From Candidatus Methylomirabilis sp. (lineage in GTDB: Bacteria; DYJV01): 56,678 nucleotides of DNA. The DNA lies in contig DYJV01000002.1 in assembly GCA_020722945.1 (NCBI GenBank), positions 20,239 to 76,916 on the forward strand, given 5' to 3'. The notes beneath the pieces are model-generated. The model had not been told where the DNA came from, ran no database searches, and was given only the letters and a program-made list of their open reading frames with translations. Below are positions 21,036 through 30,420 of the stretch, piece after piece; position 1 is the stretch's first letter, and each line of letters begins with the position of its first letter. A program made the position numbers and the translations under genes.

Positions 21036-22175
21036 TTAGCAGATATCAAAAATAATGAAGGTTATATCATCATTAATTTTGTTATCCGAGAATTTAAGAA
21101 GTGAATCAACTATTAAATCTCTTGCTTTTTCAACATCATAATCGATAGTAGATAAAATAAGATTTTCAAATCTCTCTTCCCCAAAAAAATCATTACTACT
21201 GTCTTTTAGCTCTGTAACCCCATCAGTATATATGATAATCCGTGATTTTTTAGGTAGGAGGATCTGATTGGTGACATAAGAACCTTTTGCTTCTGGTAAT
21301 ATCCCAACAGGTAACCCACTTTTACCCAATATTTTGTCAATTTTGCTGGTATTTTTGTTGACCATATATGGGAAGGGGTGCCCAGCATTTGTATACTTCA
21401 TTTCAAATGTATTTGTATCAAGTATTCCGTAAAAGATAGTTGCAAATTTGTCAATATCAAGAAACTCAAGTATTATATCATTGACTTTGTTGATAGCTTC
21501 ACTAGGGTCAATAAGATTGTTAACAACTTTTACAAATATGGTTTTGAGCATTGCCATAACGACTGTTGAACTTGTCCCATGACCACTCACATCACACATT
21601 ACTATACCGTAGAGGGCTTCATCTAATTTTATAAAATCAAAATAATCTCCACCAGATTTGGAAAAAGTATTGTAATACGTGGCAAAAGATAAACCTTCCA
21701 CTATAGGCGATTTTATCGGGATAAGATTTTTCTGTATGTGACCGACAATTTCAAGCTCTTTATCTATTTTGTTTAAGGCTTCTTTTAAGCTATCTTGCAA
21801 AGATTTGAGTGTAATATGAGTTTTGACCCTTGCCAATACTTCATCATTGTTAAAAGGTTTGAGTAGGTAATCATCTGCACCAATTTCAAAACATTTTACT
21901 TTCGCATTTATATCATCATAACCAGTAACAAGGATAAATTTGATATCTTTGGTGCGTGGATAACTCTTTACAATTTTACAAAATTCAAAACCATCCATTT
22001 CAGGCATTAGATAATCTGATATTATAAGATGTGGCAACTCTGAAGAAAGTGCTTTAATCGCTGATTTGGCATCGTAAAAGATTTTTACATCGTAACCACT
22101 CTTTTTTAAGAGGGCTTCAAGAAGGGTAATTATGAATTTGGAATCATCAACTATAAATACCTTATACATTAGCAA
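21036..22175 (-). CDS. Response regulator with PP2C/SpoIIE (RsbU-like) phosphatase domain
   Basis: N-terminal receiver (VFIVDDSKFIITLLEALL, LIISDYLMPEMDGFEF); C-terminal phosphatase (GGDYFDFIKLDEALYGIVMCDVSGHGTSSTVVMAMLK, IIIYTDGVTELKD). Confidence 0.92.
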   Translation of the reverse strand: MLMYKVFIVDDSKFIITLLEALLKKSGYDVKIFYDAKSAIKALSSELPHLIISDYLMPEMDGFEFCKIVKSYPRTKDIKFILVTGYDDINAKVKCFEIGADDYLLKPFNNDEVLARVKTHITLKSLQDSLKEALNKIDKELEIVGHIQKNLIPIKSPIVEGLSFATYYNTFSKSGGDYFDFIKLDEALYGIVMCDVSGHGTSSTVVMAMLKTIFVKVVNNLIDPSEAINKVNDIILEFLDIDKFATIFYGILDTNTFEMKYTNAGHPFPYMVNKNTSKIDKILGKSGLPVGILPEAKGSYVTNQILLPKKSRIIIYTDGVTELKDSSNDFFGEERFENLILSTIDYDVEKARDLIVDSLLKFSDNKINDDITFIIFDIC

Positions 22176-22604
22176 TTTATACCTTTAAGTCTAATAAGCT
22201 ACTATAACATCAATAATAAATATTCGTATAAAAGTAATAAAGCGTATTTATTTGAAAAATTTATTGTGATTAATATATCACATATATATTTTTTTATTCA
22301 AGATAATTTTTATTTTTTATTAAAAAGTATTTATTGAAAAATTCTCCTATTTCTGATAATTTAAAAAATATTTCAATCAGAGGTTAAGTTATATTTATAA
22401 GGCAAATAGCATACCTCTTGTTTTTTATTAATTTAAATTATAAATTTTTTATATTCAACCTCTGATAACAGCATATTAAGACCCTCTTCCATTGAGCTCT
22501 TTTGCGATTGAATACTCTTTACATAACTGACTCTGTATCAGCAAAGTATACATAACTAAAAAAATAATTTAAGTAAGAAACTTTTAAAATAAAAGGAGTC
22601 CCGG

Positions 22605-24221
22605 ATGTCAGATAAAATTGAGCTTATCCTTAATGAGTTTGGCAAACAAACTATTAACAATCTTCTTAAAGATGACAAACCTATAAACATCAATAATTTT
22701 CTTGATAACTACTACTCTTTAATATCAAAAAGTAAAGAAAAGGCTGATATCTTTAATTATCTTCAAAATTACGATTATAATTTTAAACTTCTATTTGATA
22801 CCATATCATCCCTTAACAGATACTACCCCGAAATAGAAAATATCACAAAACCCCTTTTGGAAAGTATTGCATCTGATTACCCTTTGAATGAGAAGAGCTA
22901 CAAAAAACTCTCAGACAAATTTTCACAGAATCTCAAAAAAAATATGATTACTAGTAACTCATCTGCAAATCTGTGGGAGGAGGCATTCGAAAATCTTTTT
23001 GTTAGCATACTGAAATTCGCCAAAAATAATTTTGATATTGAAGATATAGAAGCCAAAACCTACCTCTTTGAAAAGGATTTTAGGAATGCCAAAGATAAAA
23101 AGAAACCTAAAGATTTAGTTAATGACCTTAACAATTTTCTCTCTGAAACATTCAAATCATCACCCAAAGGGAAGTCCAAAACATCATTTTTATCATCTTT
23201 TTTATCAAAAGACAAAAGAGATAGTAACGAAAATCTTGATGAATCTCTTAAAGATATTATAACAATCTTTATAAAGAATATGAATATCTTCCTCGAATTT
23301 GACGAAAACCTGAGAGAGAGAATATCAAATTTAGAGGAGAAAGCAAAGAGCATTTCTACTCTAAATGATTCAGAAAATTTTAAAAAATTACTAAAAAATA
23401 TCTTCTTAAAGCTGGACATGATCAAAAATTCTCTTGATGAAGAGAAAAATGAACTAAAAAATATCATCATCCTTATGGCAGATACATTTAAGAACTTTGT
23501 TGGAGAGAGTAATATCTACTCCAAAGAGCTTGATGATTTTATAGAAAAGATAAAGAAAACAGAGCAGATTACAGAGATCAAAAAATTAAAAATTGATGTT
23601 ATCCAGTCAACTATGAAGATAAAGGAGAGGACAGATTTTGTAAAAGAGGAGCTCGTAAAAGCAAACGAAAAAATAAGAGAAACAAGAGACAAACTTAAAA
23701 AAATTGAAGAGGAGCTTGATAAAACAAAGGAAAAAGCTCTTTACGATGGGCTCACAAAAGCTTACAATAGAGCAATGTTTGATGACAAAATATCTAAAGA
23801 ACTTCAAAAATCTAAACGAGACAAAACTAATTTCTTCCTTTTAATGATAGATATCGATTATTTTAAAAAGATAAATGATACTTATGGACACCAGACAGGT
23901 GATATGGTTCTTAAAATACTTACTCAGCAGATCCAAAAAGTAATAAGGGAGATAGATTTCTTTGCAAGGTATGGTGGTGAGGAGTTTAGCCTGATACTGC
24001 CAGAGATAGATGAAGAGTTAGCAAAAGAGATATCTGAAAGGGTCCGCAGTAAGATAGAGAAAACCAAATTTGTATACAACTCAGACCATATAAAAGTAAC
24101 TATCAGTATAGGCATGACAAAATCTTTAGCAGAAGATAGCGTAGAGACAATAATCGGAAGGGCAGACAAGGCTCTATACAATGCCAAACATTCAGGGAGA
24201 AACAGGGTAGTTTACATATAA
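22605..24221 (+). CDS. GGDEF domain protein (predicted active diguanylate cyclase) with N-terminal coiled coil
   Basis: DGLTKAYNRAMFDDK; MIDIDYFKKINDTYGHQTGD; ARYGGEEFSLILPE; ISIGMT; ADKALYNAKHSGRNRVV. Confidence 0.93.
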   Translation: MSDKIELILNEFGKQTINNLLKDDKPININNFLDNYYSLISKSKEKADIFNYLQNYDYNFKLLFDTISSLNRYYPEIENITKPLLESIASDYPLNEKSYKKLSDKFSQNLKKNMITSNSSANLWEEAFENLFVSILKFAKNNFDIEDIEAKTYLFEKDFRNAKDKKKPKDLVNDLNNFLSETFKSSPKGKSKTSFLSSFLSKDKRDSNENLDESLKDIITIFIKNMNIFLEFDENLRERISNLEEKAKSISTLNDSENFKKLLKNIFLKLDMIKNSLDEEKNELKNIIILMADTFKNFVGESNIYSKELDDFIEKIKKTEQITEIKKLKIDVIQSTMKIKERTDFVKEELVKANEKIRETRDKLKKIEEELDKTKEKALYDGLTKAYNRAMFDDKISKELQKSKRDKTNFFLLMIDIDYFKKINDTYGHQTGDMVLKILTQQIQKVIREIDFFARYGGEEFSLILPEIDEELAKEISERVRSKIEKTKFVYNSDHIKVTISIGMTKSLAEDSVETIIGRADKALYNAKHSGRNRVVYI

Positions 24222-24222
24222 A

Positions 24223-25200
24223 ATGGCAAAACATCTATTCATACCAAAGTTAGTAAATGGTCCATACAACGACAATGCTCTTCTTCTATCCCTTTTTGGG
24301 AAATCTTACTCATATCTTGTTGATGCAGGGGATATATCAAAGTTATCAAACAGAGATATTCTCAAGATAAATAGAATATTTATATCTCACACACATATGG
24401 ATCATTTTTACGGTTTTGACAGAATCTTAAGGACACTCCTTGGCAAACCAAAAATTTTGCAGGTATATGGACCCAAAAATATTATAAAAAATGTTCATGG
24501 AAAGCTCAATGGCTACACTTGGAATCTTGTAGACAACTACTCTGAAGATTTTATAGTAGAGTGCTTTGAGATATACAACAACAAAATGAAGAGAGCTATT
24601 TTCAGTTGTAAAAAGAAATTCAAAATAGAAAATCTCCCAGATATAGAGATCAAACAAAATATTATTTACAAAGAGGATGGGCATACTGTAAAGGGTCTTA
24701 TACTCGAACATAGAACACCATCTGTTGCCTATATATTTGAAGAGGATTTTATGATTAATATTATCAAAGAGCAATTAGACCTCCTAAAACTCCCTCAAGG
24801 TAGATGGATTACAGATTTTAAAACAAAGATATTTCAAAATAAATTAAAAGATAAAATTTTACTCAATGGGAAGAGTTATTCGGTAGCTGCTCTCAAAGAG
24901 AGAGTTGCTACAATTACAGAGGGACACAAAATTACCTACATTACAGATATTTTATTTTCAAAAAAAAATATAGATAAATTAAAAAAACATATCAAAAATA
25001 CAAGCCTACTATTCATCGAGGCATGCTTTTTAAATATTGAAAGGGATAGAGCTAGGGAACGCTACCATCTTACCGCCAAACAGGCAGGTTATATAGCAAA
25101 AATATCTAAAGCTAAAAAGATAAAATTTTTTCATATATCACCGATACATCTAAATGATTACACATCAATTAAAAATGAGTTGTTTGAAATGTTAAAGTAA
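24223..25200 (+). CDS. MBL-fold (ribonuclease Z-like) metal-dependent hydrolase
   Basis: IFISHTHMDHFYGFDRILR metal motif; YITDILFS; FIEACFL; YHLTAKQAGYIAK; FFHISP. Confidence 0.82.
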   Translation: MAKHLFIPKLVNGPYNDNALLLSLFGKSYSYLVDAGDISKLSNRDILKINRIFISHTHMDHFYGFDRILRTLLGKPKILQVYGPKNIIKNVHGKLNGYTWNLVDNYSEDFIVECFEIYNNKMKRAIFSCKKKFKIENLPDIEIKQNIIYKEDGHTVKGLILEHRTPSVAYIFEEDFMINIIKEQLDLLKLPQGRWITDFKTKIFQNKLKDKILLNGKSYSVAALKERVATITEGHKITYITDILFSKKNIDKLKKHIKNTSLLFIEACFLNIERDRARERYHLTAKQAGYIAKISKAKKIKFFHISPIHLNDYTSIKNELFEMLK

Positions 25201-25252
25201 CAGCTACTATTGATAAATCAAGATTCTAATTTTTTATATCAGGGAGAATAGT

Positions 25253-25828
25253 TTGAAAATAAAAATAGGTATTGCTCAGGGAAGATTTCATATTATACAT
25301 TGGGGACATATTGAGTATCTTCTTAAAGCAAAAGAGGTATCGGAACATCTCGTAATTGGAGTTACAGATTGTGATCCTGAGCGAGCATATTTTGAATATT
25401 CAGAAGACATCAAAAATTTTGACCAAAATAATTTATTAAAACCTTACAGAAGTTTTGATCTCCCTATCTTCCCCTTTACATTTTACGACAGAGCCCAGAT
25501 GATAAAAAGAGCCATTATAGATGAAGGTGTCAACCCTTCAGAGTTTGATATAGTGCCGTTTCCTATCCATACTCCCAATATCTTAAAATATTATATTCCG
25601 CTTGACGGTGTGATACTTGCCACAATATACGATGAATGGGGAGAACGGAAGATTGATATTTTTAAAAAGATGGGATTTAATGTCCAAATTTTGTGGAGAA
25701 GAGGGATGGAGACACGGTTTACCACAGGTTCTGAAGTAAGAAGAAGGATAAAAAATGGTGAAAATTGGAAAAATCTTGTCCCAGACTCTGTTCATAAATA
25801 TATTAGTGAAAAGAACATTATTTTCTGA
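25253..25828 (+). CDS. Nucleotidyltransferase, nicotinamide-nucleotide adenylyltransferase (NadM)-like
   Basis: IGIAQGRFHIIHWGHIEYLLKAKE (HxGH-class motif); RAQMIKRAI; C-terminal TGSEVRRRIKNGENWKNLVPDSV. Confidence 0.8.
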   Translation: MKIKIGIAQGRFHIIHWGHIEYLLKAKEVSEHLVIGVTDCDPERAYFEYSEDIKNFDQNNLLKPYRSFDLPIFPFTFYDRAQMIKRAIIDEGVNPSEFDIVPFPIHTPNILKYYIPLDGVILATIYDEWGERKIDIFKKMGFNVQILWRRGMETRFTTGSEVRRRIKNGENWKNLVPDSVHKYISEKNIIF

Positions 25829-26094
25829 ATAAAGTTTGGTGGTATCAACTATAATATAGACCTCATTTCCAATTTGTAATATAAAATTGATATTTTAAAT
25901 ATCTAAAAATTTATAAATAACTAATTTTTTATATTTTATCTCTTAAAATATGAATCTTATTCTAATAAATTTATTTTATTGCCTTTATCTAAATAGTTTT
26001 ACCAACTATTTTTTAATATTTTACAACTTTAAAATTATAAGAGAGTGATTATGTGTCGCAATTTATCCTTAAAGACACTCTACAAAAGCAATAA

Positions 26095-27993
26095 ATGAAA
26101 AAATTTAATTTCATTATATTTACTTTAACTCTTTTTATATCAAATCTATTTTTACCACAATATACAAATTCAAATAACAATATTTTATCCATAAACTCAC
26201 CAGAAGATGTAGTAAACCCTCTACCCTACTCCTCACTCTTTTTAGACAAGAGTAATTCTTTGACTTTTGAAGATATAGATAGAGTAAATTTCATATCTAC
26301 TAATAGAAAGAATCTTAATTTTGGATTTATCGATGACACTTTATGGGTCAAATTTGCTATTCAAAATTTATCAGATTTAGAAAATTGGATTTTAGATATC
26401 CCATATCCACCTCTTGATAAAATTGAGATTTTTTTATCTACCAAATCAGAAACTATCAAATTTATCTCTGGCGATTCAATCCCATTTAATATGAGAAATA
26501 TCAAGACAGAAGATTATGGTTTTAAAATAAAATTACAAAAATCAACAATTTATACTATTATGATAAAAGTAAAAACATCAAGCTCCACACAACTTCCCAT
26601 TAAAATAGTATCAGAAAAAAATTTTTATGAAAGAAAACTTTTTTCAAATATATTCAAAGGTGCTTATATCGGTATATTTTTTGTAATGATATTCTATAAT
26701 CTTTTCATATATATTACAGTAAGAGACAAAACATACATATTATATATCACCTATATGATATCAATACTTCTATTTTTCTTATCAATAAAGGGCTTCCTCT
26801 TCAAATTTTTATTTAGCAGTAATCCTCTTTTCAACGATTTATCCCTCATACTCTCTGTCAACAGCATAACTTTTTTTGGGACACTCTTTGGCCTTCAGTT
26901 TTTAAATATAAAAAAGTATAACAAACTAATTTTTTATATACTTACATTGATTTCATTACTCTCACTCTTACTACTTTTATCAACTCCATTTATCAATAAA
27001 CTCTCAGCAATAAGAATTACCGCCCTTCTCTCATCAATTGCATCTATATTTCTCTTATTGGCAGGGATAGTTGCTCTATACAAAGGTTACAAACCCGCTC
27101 GTTACTATGTTTTTGGCTGGCTTACAGTGCTGATAGGAACAATTATTCTTGTTTTAAATAAATTTGGGGTAGTGCCACAAAATATCTTCACAGAAAATTC
27201 TCTCCATTTTGGTTCAGTAATTGAAGTAATATTCCTTTCAATCTCTTTAGGTGCAAGAATCAAAGATCTAAAAGATGAAAAAGACAATATAATTATGCAG
27301 AATCTTGAAAATAGGCTTAAAATGAACCAAATATTTGAAAAATTTGTCCCTAAGGAGTTTCTCAAACTCTTGGGAAAAGATAATTTAACCGAAGTAAAAC
27401 TTGGAGACAATATAGAAACAGAGATGACAATACTATTTTGTGATATAAGAAATTTCACCTCTCTATCCGAAAATATGACAGTAGATGAGAATTTTAGATT
27501 TTTAAACTCTTTTTTTATGAGGATGAACCCTATAATTCACAAAAACAACGGAGTTATTGACAAATTTATAGGTGACTCAATAATGGGAATATTTCACAAC
27601 GATCCTTTAGATGCTGTAAATGCAGGTGTTGAAATGTTAAAAGAGCTTACTTTATACAACGAGAATAGGAAAAAATCTAACTACAAACCTATAAAAATAG
27701 GGATAGGGATAAATTGTGGAAAAGTAATGCTGGGGACAGTAGGCTCTGAAAAGAGGATGAATACGACTGTCATTGGTGACACAGTAAACATTGCATCAAG
27801 ACTTGAAACCATCACCAAAACTTTAAAATCTGATCTGATTATTTCAGAGTATCTATTTGATCAAATCAAAGATAGATACCAGAAAGATAAATTCATAATT
27901 GAAAAAATAGGTGAGAATGAGATTATAGGGAGAAAACAACATATTGTCCTATACAAAGTTGTGTTTGATACTCCAACATCTCAGAATAGTTAA
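26095..27993 (+). CDS. 7TMR-DISM sensor plus class III adenylate/guanylate cyclase
   Basis: Signal peptide; DISMED2-like domain (NFGFIDDTLWVKFAIQNLSD...WILDIPYPPLDKIEIFL); 7 TM helices; cyclase ETEMTILFCDIRNFTSLSENM, DKFIGDSIMGIF, GIGINCGKVMLGTVGSEKRMNTTVIGDTVNIASRLE. Confidence 0.9.
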   Translation: MKKFNFIIFTLTLFISNLFLPQYTNSNNNILSINSPEDVVNPLPYSSLFLDKSNSLTFEDIDRVNFISTNRKNLNFGFIDDTLWVKFAIQNLSDLENWILDIPYPPLDKIEIFLSTKSETIKFISGDSIPFNMRNIKTEDYGFKIKLQKSTIYTIMIKVKTSSSTQLPIKIVSEKNFYERKLFSNIFKGAYIGIFFVMIFYNLFIYITVRDKTYILYITYMISILLFFLSIKGFLFKFLFSSNPLFNDLSLILSVNSITFFGTLFGLQFLNIKKYNKLIFYILTLISLLSLLLLLSTPFINKLSAIRITALLSSIASIFLLLAGIVALYKGYKPARYYVFGWLTVLIGTIILVLNKFGVVPQNIFTENSLHFGSVIEVIFLSISLGARIKDLKDEKDNIIMQNLENRLKMNQIFEKFVPKEFLKLLGKDNLTEVKLGDNIETEMTILFCDIRNFTSLSENMTVDENFRFLNSFFMRMNPIIHKNNGVIDKFIGDSIMGIFHNDPLDAVNAGVEMLKELTLYNENRKKSNYKPIKIGIGINCGKVMLGTVGSEKRMNTTVIGDTVNIASRLETITKTLKSDLIISEYLFDQIKDRYQKDKFIIEKIGENEIIGRKQHIVLYKVVFDTPTSQNS

Positions 27994-28152
27994 CTCCATT
28001 TTATTATACCCCCTTTTTAATTTACAGAGGGAATTTATAACATTTAGATAATTATTTCTAATGCCATTTAAATAGGAATTTTATTGTAACATTAACGAAT
28101 AGCGAAGGTTTTCCATCTTATTGAAAACCTGATCAGGTAACAAAAAATTATT

Positions 28153-28926
28153 TTAAGAAATTGGTCGATTATGATGGTAGTAGGCACACCCTATTGCACC
28201 ATTAAATTGAACATCTTCGGGAAGAAGTATTTCCGATATATTCAAAATTTTTTTAAGGAAGTGTCCCAAACCTTTATTCAAAGCAGCACCACCAGACAGA
28301 ACAATGGGTAGGGAGAAAGAATTTTTCATCATTGCAGCAATTCTTTTTGCAATAGAGATATTTATACCTGAGGATATATTTTGGGGAGGAATCCCCTCTG
28401 CAACTTTACCGATTATTTCGCTCTCTCCAAAAATAGCGCAGGTTGATGATATCTCCACAGGGTCTTCTATCTGATTAAATAGAAATTCAAGCTCAACATC
28501 CAAGACATTTGCCATATTTTCGAAAAATCTACCGGTGCTTGCTGCACATTTGTCGTTCATCACAAAATCCTCTATATAGCTATCAACAACTTTGATGATT
28601 TTGACATCCTGACCGCCAAGGTCGATAAGTGTAAAATCTTTTAATCCGAGTTGAAAAAATATTCCCCAAACATGAGCCTTTATTTCATTGATACATATAC
28701 TTCCACTTATATTGATGTTGTTTCTTCCATAACCTGTGGAACAGAGTAAAGTATCTGCTATTCCAAGTTGGTCTAAATCAACTAAAAGCTGGGTATTTAC
28801 GAGTTTTGCAAATTTTTTGTAGAATTGGACTGTATTGTGCAGCTCCTTTTTGATTATTTTACCATCTTTCAAAACAGCTATCTTTACAAATCTACTGCCA
28901 AGGTCTATACCTGCTATTTTATCCAT
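28153..28926 (-). CDS. BadF/BadG/BcrA/HgdC-type acyl-CoA dehydratase/reductase activase ATPase
   Basis: AGIDLGSRFVKIAVL; LIDLGGQDVKII; NDKCAASTGRFFE and SSTCAIFGESEII (cluster-ligand Cys); LSGGAALNKGLG. Confidence 0.9.
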   Translation of the reverse strand: MDKIAGIDLGSRFVKIAVLKDGKIIKKELHNTVQFYKKFAKLVNTQLLVDLDQLGIADTLLCSTGYGRNNINISGSICINEIKAHVWGIFFQLGLKDFTLIDLGGQDVKIIKVVDSYIEDFVMNDKCAASTGRFFENMANVLDVELEFLFNQIEDPVEISSTCAIFGESEIIGKVAEGIPPQNISSGINISIAKRIAAMMKNSFSLPIVLSGGAALNKGLGHFLKKILNISEILLPEDVQFNGAIGCAYYHHNRPIS

Positions 28927-28947
28927 AAATTTTTATCCCAATACCTT

Positions 28948-29346
28948 TTAAGAGAGAAGTTTATCTTTTTTTCTATAAACCATCCCGTTGAATATTGCTA
29001 TCAGATTCATCTGCTCATCAGTAACTTTTATCTCATAATTTGCAAGTTTACTATTTTTTGACTGCTCTATAGCTTCTGCAAAGAGCCTACCCTTTGAGAA
29101 AGCCTTTATAAATGATATATTTGCATTTATTGCTACTGCAATTGTCCCGTAAGAGTTTGATGCTATAGAGAATGCCACATCTGCTAAAGAAAATATCACT
29201 CCACCATGAAGAATTTTGACACCATTGAGATGCTGATCACCAACAACCATTGAAACTTTAGCATACCCTTCGCGGACATCAACCAACTCAACACCAAGAT
29301 TGTTTGCGTAATTATCATTTTTGAAATATTTCTCTATTACATCCAT
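28948..29346 (-). CDS. PaaI family hotdog thioesterase
   Basis: GVELVDVREGYAKVSMVVGDQHLNGVKILHGGVIFSLADVAFSIASNS. Confidence 0.9.
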   Translation of the reverse strand: MDVIEKYFKNDNYANNLGVELVDVREGYAKVSMVVGDQHLNGVKILHGGVIFSLADVAFSIASNSYGTIAVAINANISFIKAFSKGRLFAEAIEQSKNSKLANYEIKVTDEQMNLIAIFNGMVYRKKDKLLS

Positions 29347-29355
29347 AAAAATCTC

Positions 29356-29766
29356 CTATTTTCTTATATAATCTTTTACACTTTCAATAAATTTTTCAGG
29401 GATAGGGATAGTTTGTTGAGAAGTATAATCGTAAAAAACTTGGACACTCAATCCGTCCGCAAATTTAATAGCTCTTTCAGAATCAGTTATTTCATAGAAA
29501 AACTTGAAACTTTTCTTCCCAAAATCTCCACACCACATATTTAAGTATATACCGGGCGACTTTAGATCAATCGGTTTGTAGTAGTTTACCTCGCATCTTG
29601 CAATGATAAATGAGAAATCTCTCTCTGTTTTCACATTAAGAATATTTTTGAAAAATTCTAACCTCCCCAATTCAAAGTAACTTAAGTAGACTGAATTGTT
29701 GACATGTCCCATTGCATCAATATCAATAAATCTTAGCTGAATAGGGATTTGGTATATGTTGTCCAT
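29356..29766 (-). CDS. YbgC/FadM-like acyl-CoA thioesterase (4HBT)
   Basis: IQLRFIDIDAMGHVNNSVYLSYFELGRLEFF hotdog active-site motif. Confidence 0.9.
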   Translation of the reverse strand: MDNIYQIPIQLRFIDIDAMGHVNNSVYLSYFELGRLEFFKNILNVKTERDFSFIIARCEVNYYKPIDLKSPGIYLNMWCGDFGKKSFKFFYEITDSERAIKFADGLSVQVFYDYTSQQTIPIPEKFIESVKDYIRK

Positions 29767-29957
29767 ACTGAGTGCTCCTATTGTAAAAGTTCAGCGTTCA
29801 AAATTTAAATTATAACCATAAACTATAAAAAGCAGGCTTAAGGTTGAAAAAAGAGAAAAAATAGTGGATAGTTGTTATTGTAATTATTCATTCTCAATTT
29901 TTAATTAATAGTTATTAGGTATTGATGTTGAATCGAAAAAAATAATTAAACATTTAC

Positions 29958-29992
29958 AATTCATAATTCACAATTCAAAATTCAAAATTTTT
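29958..29992. repeat. 7-bp tandem repeat (AATTCAN)n
   Basis: AATTCAT-AATTCAC-AATTCAA-AATTCAA-AATTTTT in exact 7-nt phase. Confidence 0.7.
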
Positions 29993-30257
29993 ATAAAATT
30001 ACTTCAAGTATTCCAGCCTTACACTCCTGCTATTTTCAAAAATTGAAATTTTATAAAATAGTGAATGTTGGATAAAATTAATAACATTTAAAACCATTTT
30101 TTGCAAGATTATTTAAAATTAACAAGAGTTAAAAACCCCACTATCATAGTTATATTGTGTATCATTGTGGGCAATAGCAAAAAACCTCATAATAGCAGGC
30201 TAAAAAAAGTAAAATGAGAAGTAAAATAGTGGTTATAGAAGAAATACGGCCTTTAGA

Positions 30258-30307
30258 TTTTAAATAATAATTGTTAAACTATTAAATTTAGATTGATTTT
30301 TAACTTT
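30258..30307 (+). repeat. Dispersed intergenic repeat, copy A
   Basis: TTTTAAATAATAATTGTTAAACTATTAAATTTAGATTGATTTTTAACTTT matches 46001-46049 with few mismatches and a 1-nt gap. Confidence 0.6.
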
Positions 30308-30365
30308 GTATGAAAAGATTTATTTTCTATTTCTATTATATGATTAAAAGCTTCTACTGTAAAAT

Positions 30366-30397
30366 AAAAAAAGGCAGGTAAACCCTGCCTTTTTTTG
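30366..30397 (-). terminator. Intrinsic (bidirectional-looking) terminator downstream of cooS
   Basis: AAAAAAGGCAGG-taaac-CCTGCCTTTTTTT; on the minus strand, stem then T-run immediately 3' of the cooS stop at 30421. Confidence 0.85.
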
Positions 30398-30420
30398 TAT
30401 AGATAGTTTGAAATATGTTA

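Noticed and set aside
28106-28130. AGGTTTTC/GAAAACCT hairpin between convergent genes considered as an intrinsic terminator
   Set aside because: Reasonable stem but no T-tract on either strand and a low-GC stem; not called as a feature.
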